Source: Halopseudomonas yangmingensis (lineage in GTDB: Bacteria; Pseudomonadota; Gammaproteobacteria; Pseudomonadales; Pseudomonadaceae). From it: 54,689 nt of DNA. This document shows positions 41,758 to 49,213 of this stretch, piece by piece. Made by a program: the position numbers and the translations under genes. Below the pieces are notes generated by a model. It was not told where the DNA came from, ran no database searches, and saw only the letters and a program-made list of their open reading frames with translations. Each line of letters opens with the position of its first letter. Within the stretch, counting starts at the first letter, position 1. The stretch covers positions 1 to 54,689 of the forward strand of contig NZ_FOUI01000017.1 in assembly GCF_900114825.1 (NCBI RefSeq), read 5' to 3'.

Positions 41758-42615
41758 ATGTCGCGCCCTCTCCTGCTATTACTGTGCTGCCTGCTGCTGA
41801 CTGCCTGTGCCCTGCCACCCTCGCTGCCGGTGGATACCCGTTACCAGTCGGCCAACCACGACAGCCGTGTGCAGTATGTGGTGGTGCATTACACCTCATC
41901 GGATTTCCCGCGCGCCCTGGGCCATCTGACCCAAGGCAGGGTCAGCAGTCACTACCTGATCGACAGCGACCCGGCCACCATCTACCGGCTGGTGGATGAA
42001 AACCGCCGCGCCTGGCATGCCGGTGACAGCAGCTGGCAAGGCCGTACCTGGCTGAACGCCAGCTCGATCGGCATTGAGCTGGTGCATCCCGGCTACCGCG
42101 AACGCGACGGCCAGCGTCACTGGGTGCCCTACTCGCAAGCACAGATTGATGCGCTGACCCTGCTGCTGCGGGATATTCTGGCGCGCCATCAACTCGGCCC
42201 GGATCGGGTAATCGGCCATAGCGATGTGGCGCCACAGCGCAAGCTGGACCCCGGCCCGCTGTTCCCCTGGCGCCAGCTGGCCGAGGCCGGCGTGGCAATC
42301 TGGCCGGAAGACGCATTACGCCAGCAAGCCCTCGAACTGCTGCAGGGCCGCCTGCCGGCACTCGGCTGGTATCAGCAGGCCCTCGCCGAGGTCGGCTATG
42401 CAGTACCGGATGACGGCCTCTGGACCCCGGCCACGCGCAATGTGCTGGCAGCCTTCCAGATGCGCTTCCGCCCGGACGATCATCGCGGGCTGCCGGATGC
42501 CGATACCGCCGCGCTGCTGGCGGCCCTCGCACCGGCCGCGCGCGAGGCCCTGCAACAGCCGCTGCAGGTCTGGCTGGTGGAGCCGATCACCGAGCAGACG
42601 CGGATGGTCGACTGA
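41758..42615 (+). CDS. ampDh2: N-acetylmuramoyl-L-alanine amidase lipoprotein (AmpDh2-like)
   Basis: The enzyme cleaves between MurNAc and the stem peptide. The 285-residue protein has a lipoprotein signal (LLLLLCCLLLTACALPP) with the lipidated Cys in LTAC. The zinc amidase domain (VQYVVVHYTSSDF, IGIELVHPGY, VIGHSDVAPQRKLDPGPLFPW) shows the His, His and Asp ligands. A C-terminal peptidoglycan-binding domain ends near LPDADTAALLAAL. Placement matches ampDh2 (PA5485). It probably acts at the outer membrane. Confidence 0.9.
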   Translation: MSRPLLLLLCCLLLTACALPPSLPVDTRYQSANHDSRVQYVVVHYTSSDFPRALGHLTQGRVSSHYLIDSDPATIYRLVDENRRAWHAGDSSWQGRTWLNASSIGIELVHPGYRERDGQRHWVPYSQAQIDALTLLLRDILARHQLGPDRVIGHSDVAPQRKLDPGPLFPWRQLAEAGVAIWPEDALRQQALELLQGRLPALGWYQQALAEVGYAVPDDGLWTPATRNVLAAFQMRFRPDDHRGLPDADTAALLAALAPAAREALQQPLQVWLVEPITEQTRMVD

Positions 42616-43844
42616 TGCTGAATGCCATCTGGCTCGGCTTTTTTCTGGTCGCCTTCGCTTCGGCGCTCTGGCAATGGCTGGGACTCGGGGATGCCGAGGT
42701 ATTCTCGCGGCTGGTGACGGCGCTGTTCGACATGGCAAAACTCAGCGTCGAGATCATTCTGGTGCTGGTCGGCACCATGACCCTGTGGCTGGGCTTTCTG
42801 GCGATCGCCGAGAAGGCCGGGCTGATCCGTCTGCTGGCACGCCTGCTGGACCCGCTGTTCCGCCGCCTGCTGCCGGAAGTGCCCAGCGGCCACCCGGCAG
42901 CCGGGCATATCACCATGAACTTCGCCGCCAACGTGCTGGGGCTGGACAATGCCGCCACGCCGATCGGGCTCAAGGCGATGCACGCGCTACAGAGCCTGAA
43001 CCCGAGCAAGGACACCGCCAGTAACGCGCAGATCCTGTTTCTGGTGCTGAACAGCTCGTCGCTGACACTGCTACCGGTGACCATCTTTATGTACCGCGCC
43101 CAGCAGGGCGCCAGCGACCCCACGGCCGTCTTCCTGCCGATCCTGCTGGCCACCAGCGCCTCCAGCCTGGTCGGCCTGCTGAGTGTCGCGCTGATGCAGC
43201 GCCTGAAACTCTGGGATCCGGTGGTACTGGCCTGGCTGGCCGGTATTGCGCTGGGCATGGGGCTGCTGCTCAGCACCCTGGCCGGCATGTCGGCACAGGC
43301 GCTGGCGGCCACCTCGACGCTGGTCGGCAACCTGACCCTGTTCGGCATCATCATCGGTTTTCTCGGCATTGCCGCGCTGCGCCGGGTGAATGTATACGAG
43401 ACCTTTATTGAGGGTGCCCGCGAGGGCTTCAGCTTTACCGTGTCGCTGCTGCCGTATCTGGTGGCGATGCTGGTTGCGATTGGCGTGCTGCGCGCCAGCG
43501 GTGTGCTGGATGCCGGACTCGACGGCATCCGCTGGCTGGCCGAGGCCTTCGGCTGGGATACCCGTTTTATCGACGCGCTGCCAACCGCCTTGATGAAGCC
43601 GCTGTCGGGCAGCGGCGCACGGGCGATGATGATCGAGACCATGAACACCCATGGCGTCGACAGCTTTGCCGCGCTGCTGGCGGCAACCTTCCAGGGCAGC
43701 ACCGAGACCACATTTTATGTGATAGCGGTGTACTTCGGTGCCGTCGGCATCCGGCGCATCCGCCACGGCCTGGGCTGCGCACTGCTCGCCGACCTGGCCG
43801 GCATGCTTACCGCGATCTGGGTCTGCTACTGGTTCTTTGGCTAG
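42615..43844 (+). CDS. SpmA-SpmB fusion, nucleoside recognition domain protein
   Basis: The 409-residue inner-membrane protein has two halves. The first (NFAANVLGLDNAATPIGLKAM) matches spore maturation protein A, the second (SLLPYLVAMLVAIGVLRASG and ALMKPLSGSGARAMMIETM) matches SpmB. In Bacillus they are separate. In Gram-negatives the fusion is common and its role is unknown; the family is named for a nucleoside-recognition domain. It overlaps the amidase stop codon as TGATG. Its own TAG stop codon coincides with the left edge of the MITE-like element, so the insertion may have set the end of the protein. Confidence 0.87.
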   Translation: MLNAIWLGFFLVAFASALWQWLGLGDAEVFSRLVTALFDMAKLSVEIILVLVGTMTLWLGFLAIAEKAGLIRLLARLLDPLFRRLLPEVPSGHPAAGHITMNFAANVLGLDNAATPIGLKAMHALQSLNPSKDTASNAQILFLVLNSSSLTLLPVTIFMYRAQQGASDPTAVFLPILLATSASSLVGLLSVALMQRLKLWDPVVLAWLAGIALGMGLLLSTLAGMSAQALAATSTLVGNLTLFGIIIGFLGIAALRRVNVYETFIEGAREGFSFTVSLLPYLVAMLVAIGVLRASGVLDAGLDGIRWLAEAFGWDTRFIDALPTALMKPLSGSGARAMMIETMNTHGVDSFAALLAATFQGSTETTFYVIAVYFGAVGIRRIRHGLGCALLADLAGMLTAIWVCYWFFG

Positions 43845-44019
43845 GGAAACGCTGATCAAATAGCTGCGGCGCCTACGCGACAACCGATGACCTGTTCTGG
43901 ACACGCTGTAAATACGTCCCTGTACGCTCGGCGATGCCCGTCCGGGGCATCGACGGTCCAGAACAGGTCATCGGTTATCGCGTTCCGAAGATGCTGTGAA
44001 ATTGATCAGCGTTTCCCTA
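43842..44019. mobile_element. MITE-like palindromic element
   Basis: TAGGGAAACGCTGATCAA at 43842-43859 is matched by its perfect complement at 44002-44019. Inside, arms of 27 bp (43876-43902 and 43956-43982, one mismatch) enclose a smaller hairpin around GATGCCC-GTCC-GGGGCATC. No transposase gene is inside. Flanks read CTAG on the left and CTAA on the right, matching the YTAR target preference of IS5-group elements; a TA duplication is the alternative. The 3' end of the SpmAB gene is at its left border. Inner words such as CGTCCCTGTACGCTCGG recall repeats seen in other pseudomonads. Confidence 0.8.
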
Positions 44020-44089
44020 AGTGACGGGCTGCCAGCGACGGCCGGCCTTGCTATGATCCGGGGCCGCATTCGAGTAACAGGAACCCCCC

Positions 44090-44902
44090 ATGACCGAGAT
44101 AGCCAGTCAGCATGCATTCGACCGGGCCATCACCCTGCAGCCGCTCCCGGCCAACCGTTTCAGCGGCCAGATCGACGACAGTTACCAGAACATGGTCGGC
44201 CCCTTTGGTGGCATGACCGCCGCCACCCTGCTGAATGCTGCCCTGCAGCATCCCGAACGTATCGGCGAGCCGGTCTCGCTGACCGTCAATTTTGCCGGGC
44301 CGGCAGCCCCCGGGGAGTTCGAAATCGAGGCGCTGCCGCTGCGCACCAACCGCTCGACCCAGCACTGGATGTTGCTGCAACGCCAGCAGGGCGAGGTGGT
44401 GACCAGCGCCACGGCATTCTTTGCCACGCGCCGCGAGACCTGGTCGGAACAGGTATTGCCCTGCCCGGCTGCGCCGCCGGCCGAGGAATTTGCCGCCATG
44501 CCGCGAACCGGCCGCGGCTGGTTCAAGCACTACGACTTTCGCTATGTCAGCGGTCTGTTTGATCCCACCGGCGAGCTGCCCTGCAGCACCGAGAGCCTGC
44601 TGTGGGCGCGTGACAACCCGCCAAGACCGCTGGACTTTGCCTCGCTGACCGCCATCGGCGACATCTTCGCCCCGCGCATCTTCAACCGCCGCCAGCGCTT
44701 TACGCCGGCCGGCACCGTGAGCATGACCCACTATTTCCATGCCCATCAGGCTGATCTTGAGCGAGCCGGCAGCGGCTTTCTGCTCGGCCAGGCCGGAGTC
44801 ACCCGCTTTCACAACAACTACGCAGACCAGATCGCCCATCTCTGGGCACCCGACGGCACCCTGTTGCTGACCACCACCCAGGTGGCCTACTACAAGGAAT
44901 AG
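44090..44902 (+). CDS. acyl-CoA thioesterase family protein, copy 1
   Basis: The 270-residue protein has two hotdog folds in tandem. The first holds VGPFGGMTAATLLNAALQHPERIGEPVSLTVNFA and the second HYFHAHQADLERAGSGFLLGQAG. This is the TesB/TE-II-like domain pair of acyl-CoA thioesterases. Its substrate is unknown. The following gene is a close homolog, separated by 8 bp, so the two are a tandem duplicate in one operon. The start codon is ATG at 44090. Confidence 0.85.
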   Translation: MTEIASQHAFDRAITLQPLPANRFSGQIDDSYQNMVGPFGGMTAATLLNAALQHPERIGEPVSLTVNFAGPAAPGEFEIEALPLRTNRSTQHWMLLQRQQGEVVTSATAFFATRRETWSEQVLPCPAAPPAEEFAAMPRTGRGWFKHYDFRYVSGLFDPTGELPCSTESLLWARDNPPRPLDFASLTAIGDIFAPRIFNRRQRFTPAGTVSMTHYFHAHQADLERAGSGFLLGQAGVTRFHNNYADQIAHLWAPDGTLLLTTTQVAYYKE

Positions 44903-44910
44903 GAGCACTG

Positions 44911-45732
44911 ATGAATACAGCCAACCCGACAGCCCACGCCTTTGATCAGGCCATGCACCTGCAACCACTGGGCGATGACAGGTTCAGCGGTCATACCAGT
45001 GAGGCCTACGCCAATATGGTCGGCCCCTTTGGTGGCGCCACGGCGGCGGTGCTGCTGAATGCGGTGCTGCAACACCCGCAACGCATCGGCGAGCCGGTCT
45101 CGCTCACCGTCAACTTTGCCGCCGCGCTGCAACCCGGCCCCTTCGAGATTGAAGCGCGGCCGCTGCGCAGCAATCGTTCGACCCAGCACTGGCTGCTGCT
45201 GCAGTACCAGAACAGTGAGCTGGTCAGCAGTGGCACGGCCTTTACCGCGATCCGCCGACCCAGCTGGTCGGAGCAGGAGCTGGCCTGTCCGGCAGTAGCG
45301 CCTGCCGACAGCCTGCCGGCGCTGGATGCCCGGGGCATGCTGCGCTGGATCAGCCAGTACGACCTGCGCTTTGTCTGCGGCGGCTTTGATCCGCACAGCC
45401 AGCAGCCGCTGGACAACTCACTGACCCGCCTGTGGGTACGCGACGAGCCGCCACGACCACTCGACTTCCTGTCGCTGGCAGCCATTGGCGATTGCTTCTT
45501 CCCGCGCATCTTCACCCGCCGCCAGCGCTTCGTGCCGGCCGGCACCGTGTCGTTGACCCACCACTTCCATGTCGATAGCGAACGTCTGGCACAGGTCGGC
45601 TCTGCGCATCTGCTCGGCCAGGCACAGGCCAATCGCGGGCACAACAACTACATGGATCAGAGCGCACACTTCTGGGCGGCGGACGGCGAGCTGCTGCTGA
45701 GCAGCAGCCAGACGGTGTATTTCAAGGAATAG
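44911..45732 (+). CDS. acyl-CoA thioesterase family protein, copy 2
   Basis: The 273-residue protein is clearly related to the preceding one over its whole length, with VGPFGGATAAVLLNAVLQHPQRIGEPVSLTVNFA and HHFHVDSERLAQVGSAHLLGQAQ. Both keep the same domain order. An active-site-like Asp in PRPLDFLSLAAIGD is shared with PRPLDFASLTAIGD. It ends 2 bp before the convergent enoyl-CoA hydratase gene. Confidence 0.85.
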   Translation: MNTANPTAHAFDQAMHLQPLGDDRFSGHTSEAYANMVGPFGGATAAVLLNAVLQHPQRIGEPVSLTVNFAAALQPGPFEIEARPLRSNRSTQHWLLLQYQNSELVSSGTAFTAIRRPSWSEQELACPAVAPADSLPALDARGMLRWISQYDLRFVCGGFDPHSQQPLDNSLTRLWVRDEPPRPLDFLSLAAIGDCFFPRIFTRRQRFVPAGTVSLTHHFHVDSERLAQVGSAHLLGQAQANRGHNNYMDQSAHFWAADGELLLSSSQTVYFKE

Positions 45733-45734
45733 CC

Positions 45735-46400
45735 TCAGCCAAAGGCCCAGGCCAGTTCCTTGCGCAGCGGGGCGTTGAGCAGTTGGCGGGTCTCGCGGTA
45801 GGCACGCCGGTCGAGTGCCGCCAGTTGCTGCAGCTTGAACCGGGCACGCGGCAGTAACTGCTCAGGTGGTAACAGTTCATCATAGAAGCCGGCCGCCTGC
45901 GCCTGTACCGGGTCCAGCAGCTCGGCCTGCAGTGCACAACGGTTCAGCCATGGCGCTGCCAGCCGGGCACGCGCCTGCGGCATGGCAGCCTCCGGCATGC
46001 TCATGCCGATCGCCACCTCATTCAGGCCGATACGAAAGGCGCCGGCGGCGCCCAGCCGGTAGTCGGCCAGCAGCAGCATAAAGGCCGCCTTGGCCATCGC
46101 ATGGCCGGTACTGGCGATCACCAGGGGCGCTGGATAATCCAGCATGGCCAGGGTCAGCCGGTCGCCGGCGGCGCGCATGGCGTCACAGGCCGGCCCGCCA
46201 GCGTCGATCAGCTTGCGGTCATAGCCGCCGCTGAACACGCCAGGGCGGCCATGGATCAGCAAGGCACAGTCAGCCGCCGCGGCCTCGCCGATGGCCGCCA
46301 GCAAATCCTCCAGCAGCCGTTCGGACAGCGCATTGACCTTGCCGTCGTCCAGCGCGATCTCGGCGCAGCCGTTGGCCAGCGTCAGGCTCAGCCCGCTCAT
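45735..46400 (-). CDS. enoyl-CoA hydratase/isomerase family protein
   Basis: The 221-residue protein has the crotonase fold, with LNGCAEIALDDGKVNALSERLLEDL replaced here by LANGCAEIALDDGKVNALS and an oxyanion-hole IHGRPGVFSGGYDRKLID. HAMAKAAFMLLLADYRLGAAGAFRIGLNEVAIGMSMPEAAM follows. It is shorter than most family members and lacks some of the C-terminal helices. The catalytic Glu pair of hydratases is not clearly present, so it might be an isomerase. ATGA overlap with the upstream acyl-CoA ligase gene makes them one operon. Confidence 0.85.
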   Translation of the reverse strand: MSGLSLTLANGCAEIALDDGKVNALSERLLEDLLAAIGEAAAADCALLIHGRPGVFSGGYDRKLIDAGGPACDAMRAAGDRLTLAMLDYPAPLVIASTGHAMAKAAFMLLLADYRLGAAGAFRIGLNEVAIGMSMPEAAMPQARARLAAPWLNRCALQAELLDPVQAQAAGFYDELLPPEQLLPRARFKLQQLAALDRRAYRETRQLLNAPLRKELAWAFG

Positions 46401-48022
46401 GCGTCGGCCTGCGCCCGCGCCTCATCGCGCAGTACCCGGCGCAACAGCTTGCCGACCGTGGACTTGGGCAGGTCATCGCGAATTTCCACGTAGCTGGGCA
46501 CCTTGTAGCCGGTCAGTTGTTCGCGGCAGTGGGCAAGAATGGCTTTCTCGTCCAGCGCCTTGTCATGCAGGCTGACAAACAGCTTGATCGCCTCGCCCTT
46601 GCGCAGGTCCGGCACGCCGACCGCCACACACTCGCGAATCCCCGGGTGGCGCATCACCGCGTCTTCCACTTCGTTGGGGTAGACGTTGAAACCGGACACC
46701 AGAATCATGTCCTTCTTGCGGTCGACCAGCTTGAGGAAGCCCTCCTCGTCGATTACCCCGACATCACCGGTTTTCAGCCAGCCATCCTCGGTGAAGACGG
46801 CCGCCGTCTCATCCGGGCGCTGCCAGTAGCCCTGCATCACCTGCGGGCCACGGATCAACAGCTCGCCCGGCTCGCCACGCGGGGTTTCCTTGCCGTCGTC
46901 GTCCACCGTCTTCATCCAGGTATCAATCACCGCCTTGCCGATATAGCCCTCCTTGTAGGGCGTAAAGGCGGTGGAGGCGACCACCACCGGCGAGGTTTCG
47001 GTGAGCCCGAAGCCTTCGCGGATCACGCTGCCGGTGCGTTCCTGCCAGCGTCTGGCGATCTCGGTGTTGAGCGGCGCGCCACCGGAGTTGACCCACTTCA
47101 GCCGGCTGAAATCCAGGCTGTCGAAGGCCGGGTGGGCCATCAGCGAGACGAACAGCGAATTGATGCCGGTGAGCAGGGTGAAGGGGTGCCGCTTGAGGTC
47201 GTCGAACATGCTGTCCAGATCACGCGGATTGCTGATCAGCACGCTGTGGAAGCCGGTAAACACCGAGGCAATGCAGTTCGCGGTAAAGGCGAAGATGTGG
47301 TACAGCGGCAGCGGCGATACCCGCACCTCATTGCCGTACTCGACATCGCCCTGCTTGATCACGCTGACCGCCTGCAACACATTGCTGAGGATATTGCGGT
47401 GGGTCAGCATGGCGCCCTTGGATACCCCGGTGGTGCCACCGGTGTACTGCAGCATGGCCAGGTCATCCAGACCGCGTTGTGCCTCGACCGCCGGCAGCGT
47501 GGCGCCCTCGCGCAGCGCCTGCATCAGGCGGGTGACATCCGCCTCGTCGCTGCTGTAGTGCGGGTTGGTCAGATCGTCCATGCTGGTGACGATCAGCTGC
47601 TCGATCTGCGTTGCCGGCTGGATCGCCCGGACCAGCGGCAGCAGCTTGTCCAGCACGATCAGCGCGCGGGCACCGGAATCGGCAAACTGGTGGCGGGCCT
47701 CCGGCGCGGTGTACTGCGGGTTGGTGTTGACGATCACCAGCCCGGCCTTGAGCGCACCGAAAATCGCAATCACGTACTGCAGCAGGTTGGGCAGCTGGAT
47801 GGCAATCCGGTCGCCCGGTTGCAGGCCACTGCGCTGGCGCAGGAAACGCGCCAGTGCCTCGGACTGGTCGCGCAACTGGATAAAGCTCAGGGTGTCCTTA
47901 CCGCAGGAAAAGGCTGGCTTGTCGCCATAGTCGACACAGGCCTTGTCCAGCACATCGGCGATGTTGCTGTGGCCCAGCTCTGCCAGCTGCCTGGCGACTT
48001 CATACTGCTCGGTCGTTGACAT
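46397..48022 (-). CDS. long-chain acyl-CoA synthetase-like protein
   Basis: The enzyme ligates CoA to a fatty or dicarboxylic acid through an acyl-adenylate. The protein has 541 residues from ATG 48022. The AMP-binding motif TGGTTGVSKGAML is present, as are the adenylate-site EGFGLTETSPVV, DGWLKTGDVG and VSGFNVYPNEVED. The final catalytic lysine is in LPKSTVGKLLRR. It belongs to the FadD-type group. The palindrome at 48046-48060, just upstream, matches sites before the downstream multienzyme, suggesting shared control by the divergent IclR protein. Confidence 0.92.
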   Translation of the reverse strand: MSTTEQYEVARQLAELGHSNIADVLDKACVDYGDKPAFSCGKDTLSFIQLRDQSEALARFLRQRSGLQPGDRIAIQLPNLLQYVIAIFGALKAGLVIVNTNPQYTAPEARHQFADSGARALIVLDKLLPLVRAIQPATQIEQLIVTSMDDLTNPHYSSDEADVTRLMQALREGATLPAVEAQRGLDDLAMLQYTGGTTGVSKGAMLTHRNILSNVLQAVSVIKQGDVEYGNEVRVSPLPLYHIFAFTANCIASVFTGFHSVLISNPRDLDSMFDDLKRHPFTLLTGINSLFVSLMAHPAFDSLDFSRLKWVNSGGAPLNTEIARRWQERTGSVIREGFGLTETSPVVVASTAFTPYKEGYIGKAVIDTWMKTVDDDGKETPRGEPGELLIRGPQVMQGYWQRPDETAAVFTEDGWLKTGDVGVIDEEGFLKLVDRKKDMILVSGFNVYPNEVEDAVMRHPGIRECVAVGVPDLRKGEAIKLFVSLHDKALDEKAILAHCREQLTGYKVPSYVEIRDDLPKSTVGKLLRRVLRDEARAQADA

Positions 48023-48045
48023 GACACCCTCACTTCGGTCTATTG

Positions 48046-48060
48046 TTTTGCAGTGCGAAA
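48046..48060 (-). promoter_or_regulatory. 15-bp palindrome, candidate IclR operator at the ligase gene
   Basis: TTTTGCAGTGCGAAA has arms TTTTGC and GCGAAA around a 3-base centre. It lies 24 bp before the acyl-CoA ligase ATG and 166 bp before the divergent IclR gene. The same pattern TTTYGC-N3-GYGAAA occurs twice before the multienzyme at 49141-49183. A weaker related motif lies at about 48098-48112. Confidence 0.7.
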
Positions 48061-48225
48061 TACAATACCAAAAAAATGCTATGCTAGCTGCATCTGTCAT
48101 GCAATGCGACAAAGGGCTCATGACGAACAGCTGCCGCAGGCGCGATCATCTGCTAAGGTGCGCGCCTTGCGAGCGCGACAGGGATATCAACGCGCAAGGC
48201 GCATCACTACCGACAGGCCACACCG

Positions 48226-49020
48226 ATGAATGACGATCTGGACAATCCGAGAAATACCGACGGTCCCAAGGACCGCAAATTCGTCGAGGCGCTGGCCCGC
48301 GGATTGGATGTGCTGCGTGCCTTCAGCCAAGGCTCCGTGGTGATGGGCAATCAGGACATCGCCCGCATCACCGGACTGCCCAAACCAACCGTCTCGCGCA
48401 TGACCTACACCCTGACCAAACTGGGCTATCTGAGCTATTCGCCACAGCTGGAAAAATACCAGCTCGACTCCGGAGTACTGGCGCTGGGTTACGCCTACGT
48501 GTCCAACCTGCGGGTACGCCAGCTGGCCAAGCCCTATATGGATGAATTCGCGCGCACCACCAACACCTCGGTTGGCCTGACCTGCCGCGACCGGCTGTCG
48601 ATGATCTACGTGGAAAACTGCCGCCCGGCGGAAGCCACCTCACTGCGCATGGATGTCGGTGTGCGCCTGCCACTGGCCACCACCGCCGCCGGTCGCGCCT
48701 ACCTGGCAGCGATGAAGGACGAGGAGCGCCAGCACCTGCTGGACGCCATCCGCACACGCAACCCGGATAACTGGGCGGAGCTGGAAAAAGGGCTTGAGCA
48801 AAGCTTTGCCGACTATGCCGAACACGGCTTCTGCCTGTCGCTGGGCGACTGGGACCGCAATGTAAATGCCGCCGGCGTGCCACTGTTCCTGCAGGACGGC
48901 ACCCTGATGGCGCTGACCTGCGGCGCCCCGTCCTACCTGGTCTCCGAAGACAAGGTTAAAAACCAGCTAGCCCACCAGTTAGCGATGCTGGCACGCGATA
49001 TCGAGCGGCTCGGAGTATAG
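48226..49020 (+). CDS. IclR-family transcriptional regulator
   Basis: The 264-residue protein has an N-terminal winged helix (KFVEALARGLDVLRAFSQGSVVMGNQDIARITGLPKPTVSRMTYTLTKLGYL) and a C-terminal effector domain with VGVRLPLATTAAGRAYLAA and SLGDWDRNVNAAGVPLF. It resembles the PcaR/PobR branch, which usually activates aromatic degradation, but its neighbours are acyl-CoA genes. Candidate operators lie on both sides of the gene. It probably controls the ligase/hydratase operon and the multienzyme/acyl-CoA dehydrogenase operon, sensing an acyl-CoA or dicarboxylate. Sign of control is unknown. Confidence 0.9.
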   Translation: MNDDLDNPRNTDGPKDRKFVEALARGLDVLRAFSQGSVVMGNQDIARITGLPKPTVSRMTYTLTKLGYLSYSPQLEKYQLDSGVLALGYAYVSNLRVRQLAKPYMDEFARTTNTSVGLTCRDRLSMIYVENCRPAEATSLRMDVGVRLPLATTAAGRAYLAAMKDEERQHLLDAIRTRNPDNWAELEKGLEQSFADYAEHGFCLSLGDWDRNVNAAGVPLFLQDGTLMALTCGAPSYLVSEDKVKNQLAHQLAMLARDIERLGV

Positions 49021-49140
49021 CCCCGCCCTGGGGCTTGAAGCTTGTGGCTTGAAGCCTTCAGCCCCTGACCCACGCACAAAACAGCGAGTTTCACCCCTCT
49101 CCCCCCTTTCAGCCATCGACAAGCGGTTTTATTTTTTGTA

Positions 49141-49183
49141 TTTTGCCTAGCGAAACATGGTTTCATTATTTCGCATAGTGAAA
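49141..49183 (+). promoter_or_regulatory. two palindromic IclR operator candidates over the multienzyme promoter
   Basis: TTTTGCCTAGCGAAA (49141-49155) and TTTCGCATAGTGAAA (49169-49183) are both 15-bp inverted repeats of the pattern TTTYGC-N3-GYGAAA. Their centres are 28 bp apart. A possible -35/-10 pair, TTTGCC at 49142-49147 and CATTAT at 49164-49169, overlaps both. Proteins bound here would block or position RNA polymerase. Confidence 0.72.
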
Positions 49184-49213
49184 CTGCCAGACAAACCCTA
49201 ACGGAGGTTGAGC

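Noticed and set aside
46517-48019. 500-codon plus-strand frame opposite the acyl-CoA ligase gene
   Set aside because: It mirrors the ligase coding sequence, has no family resemblance, and its composition is that of a shadow frame.
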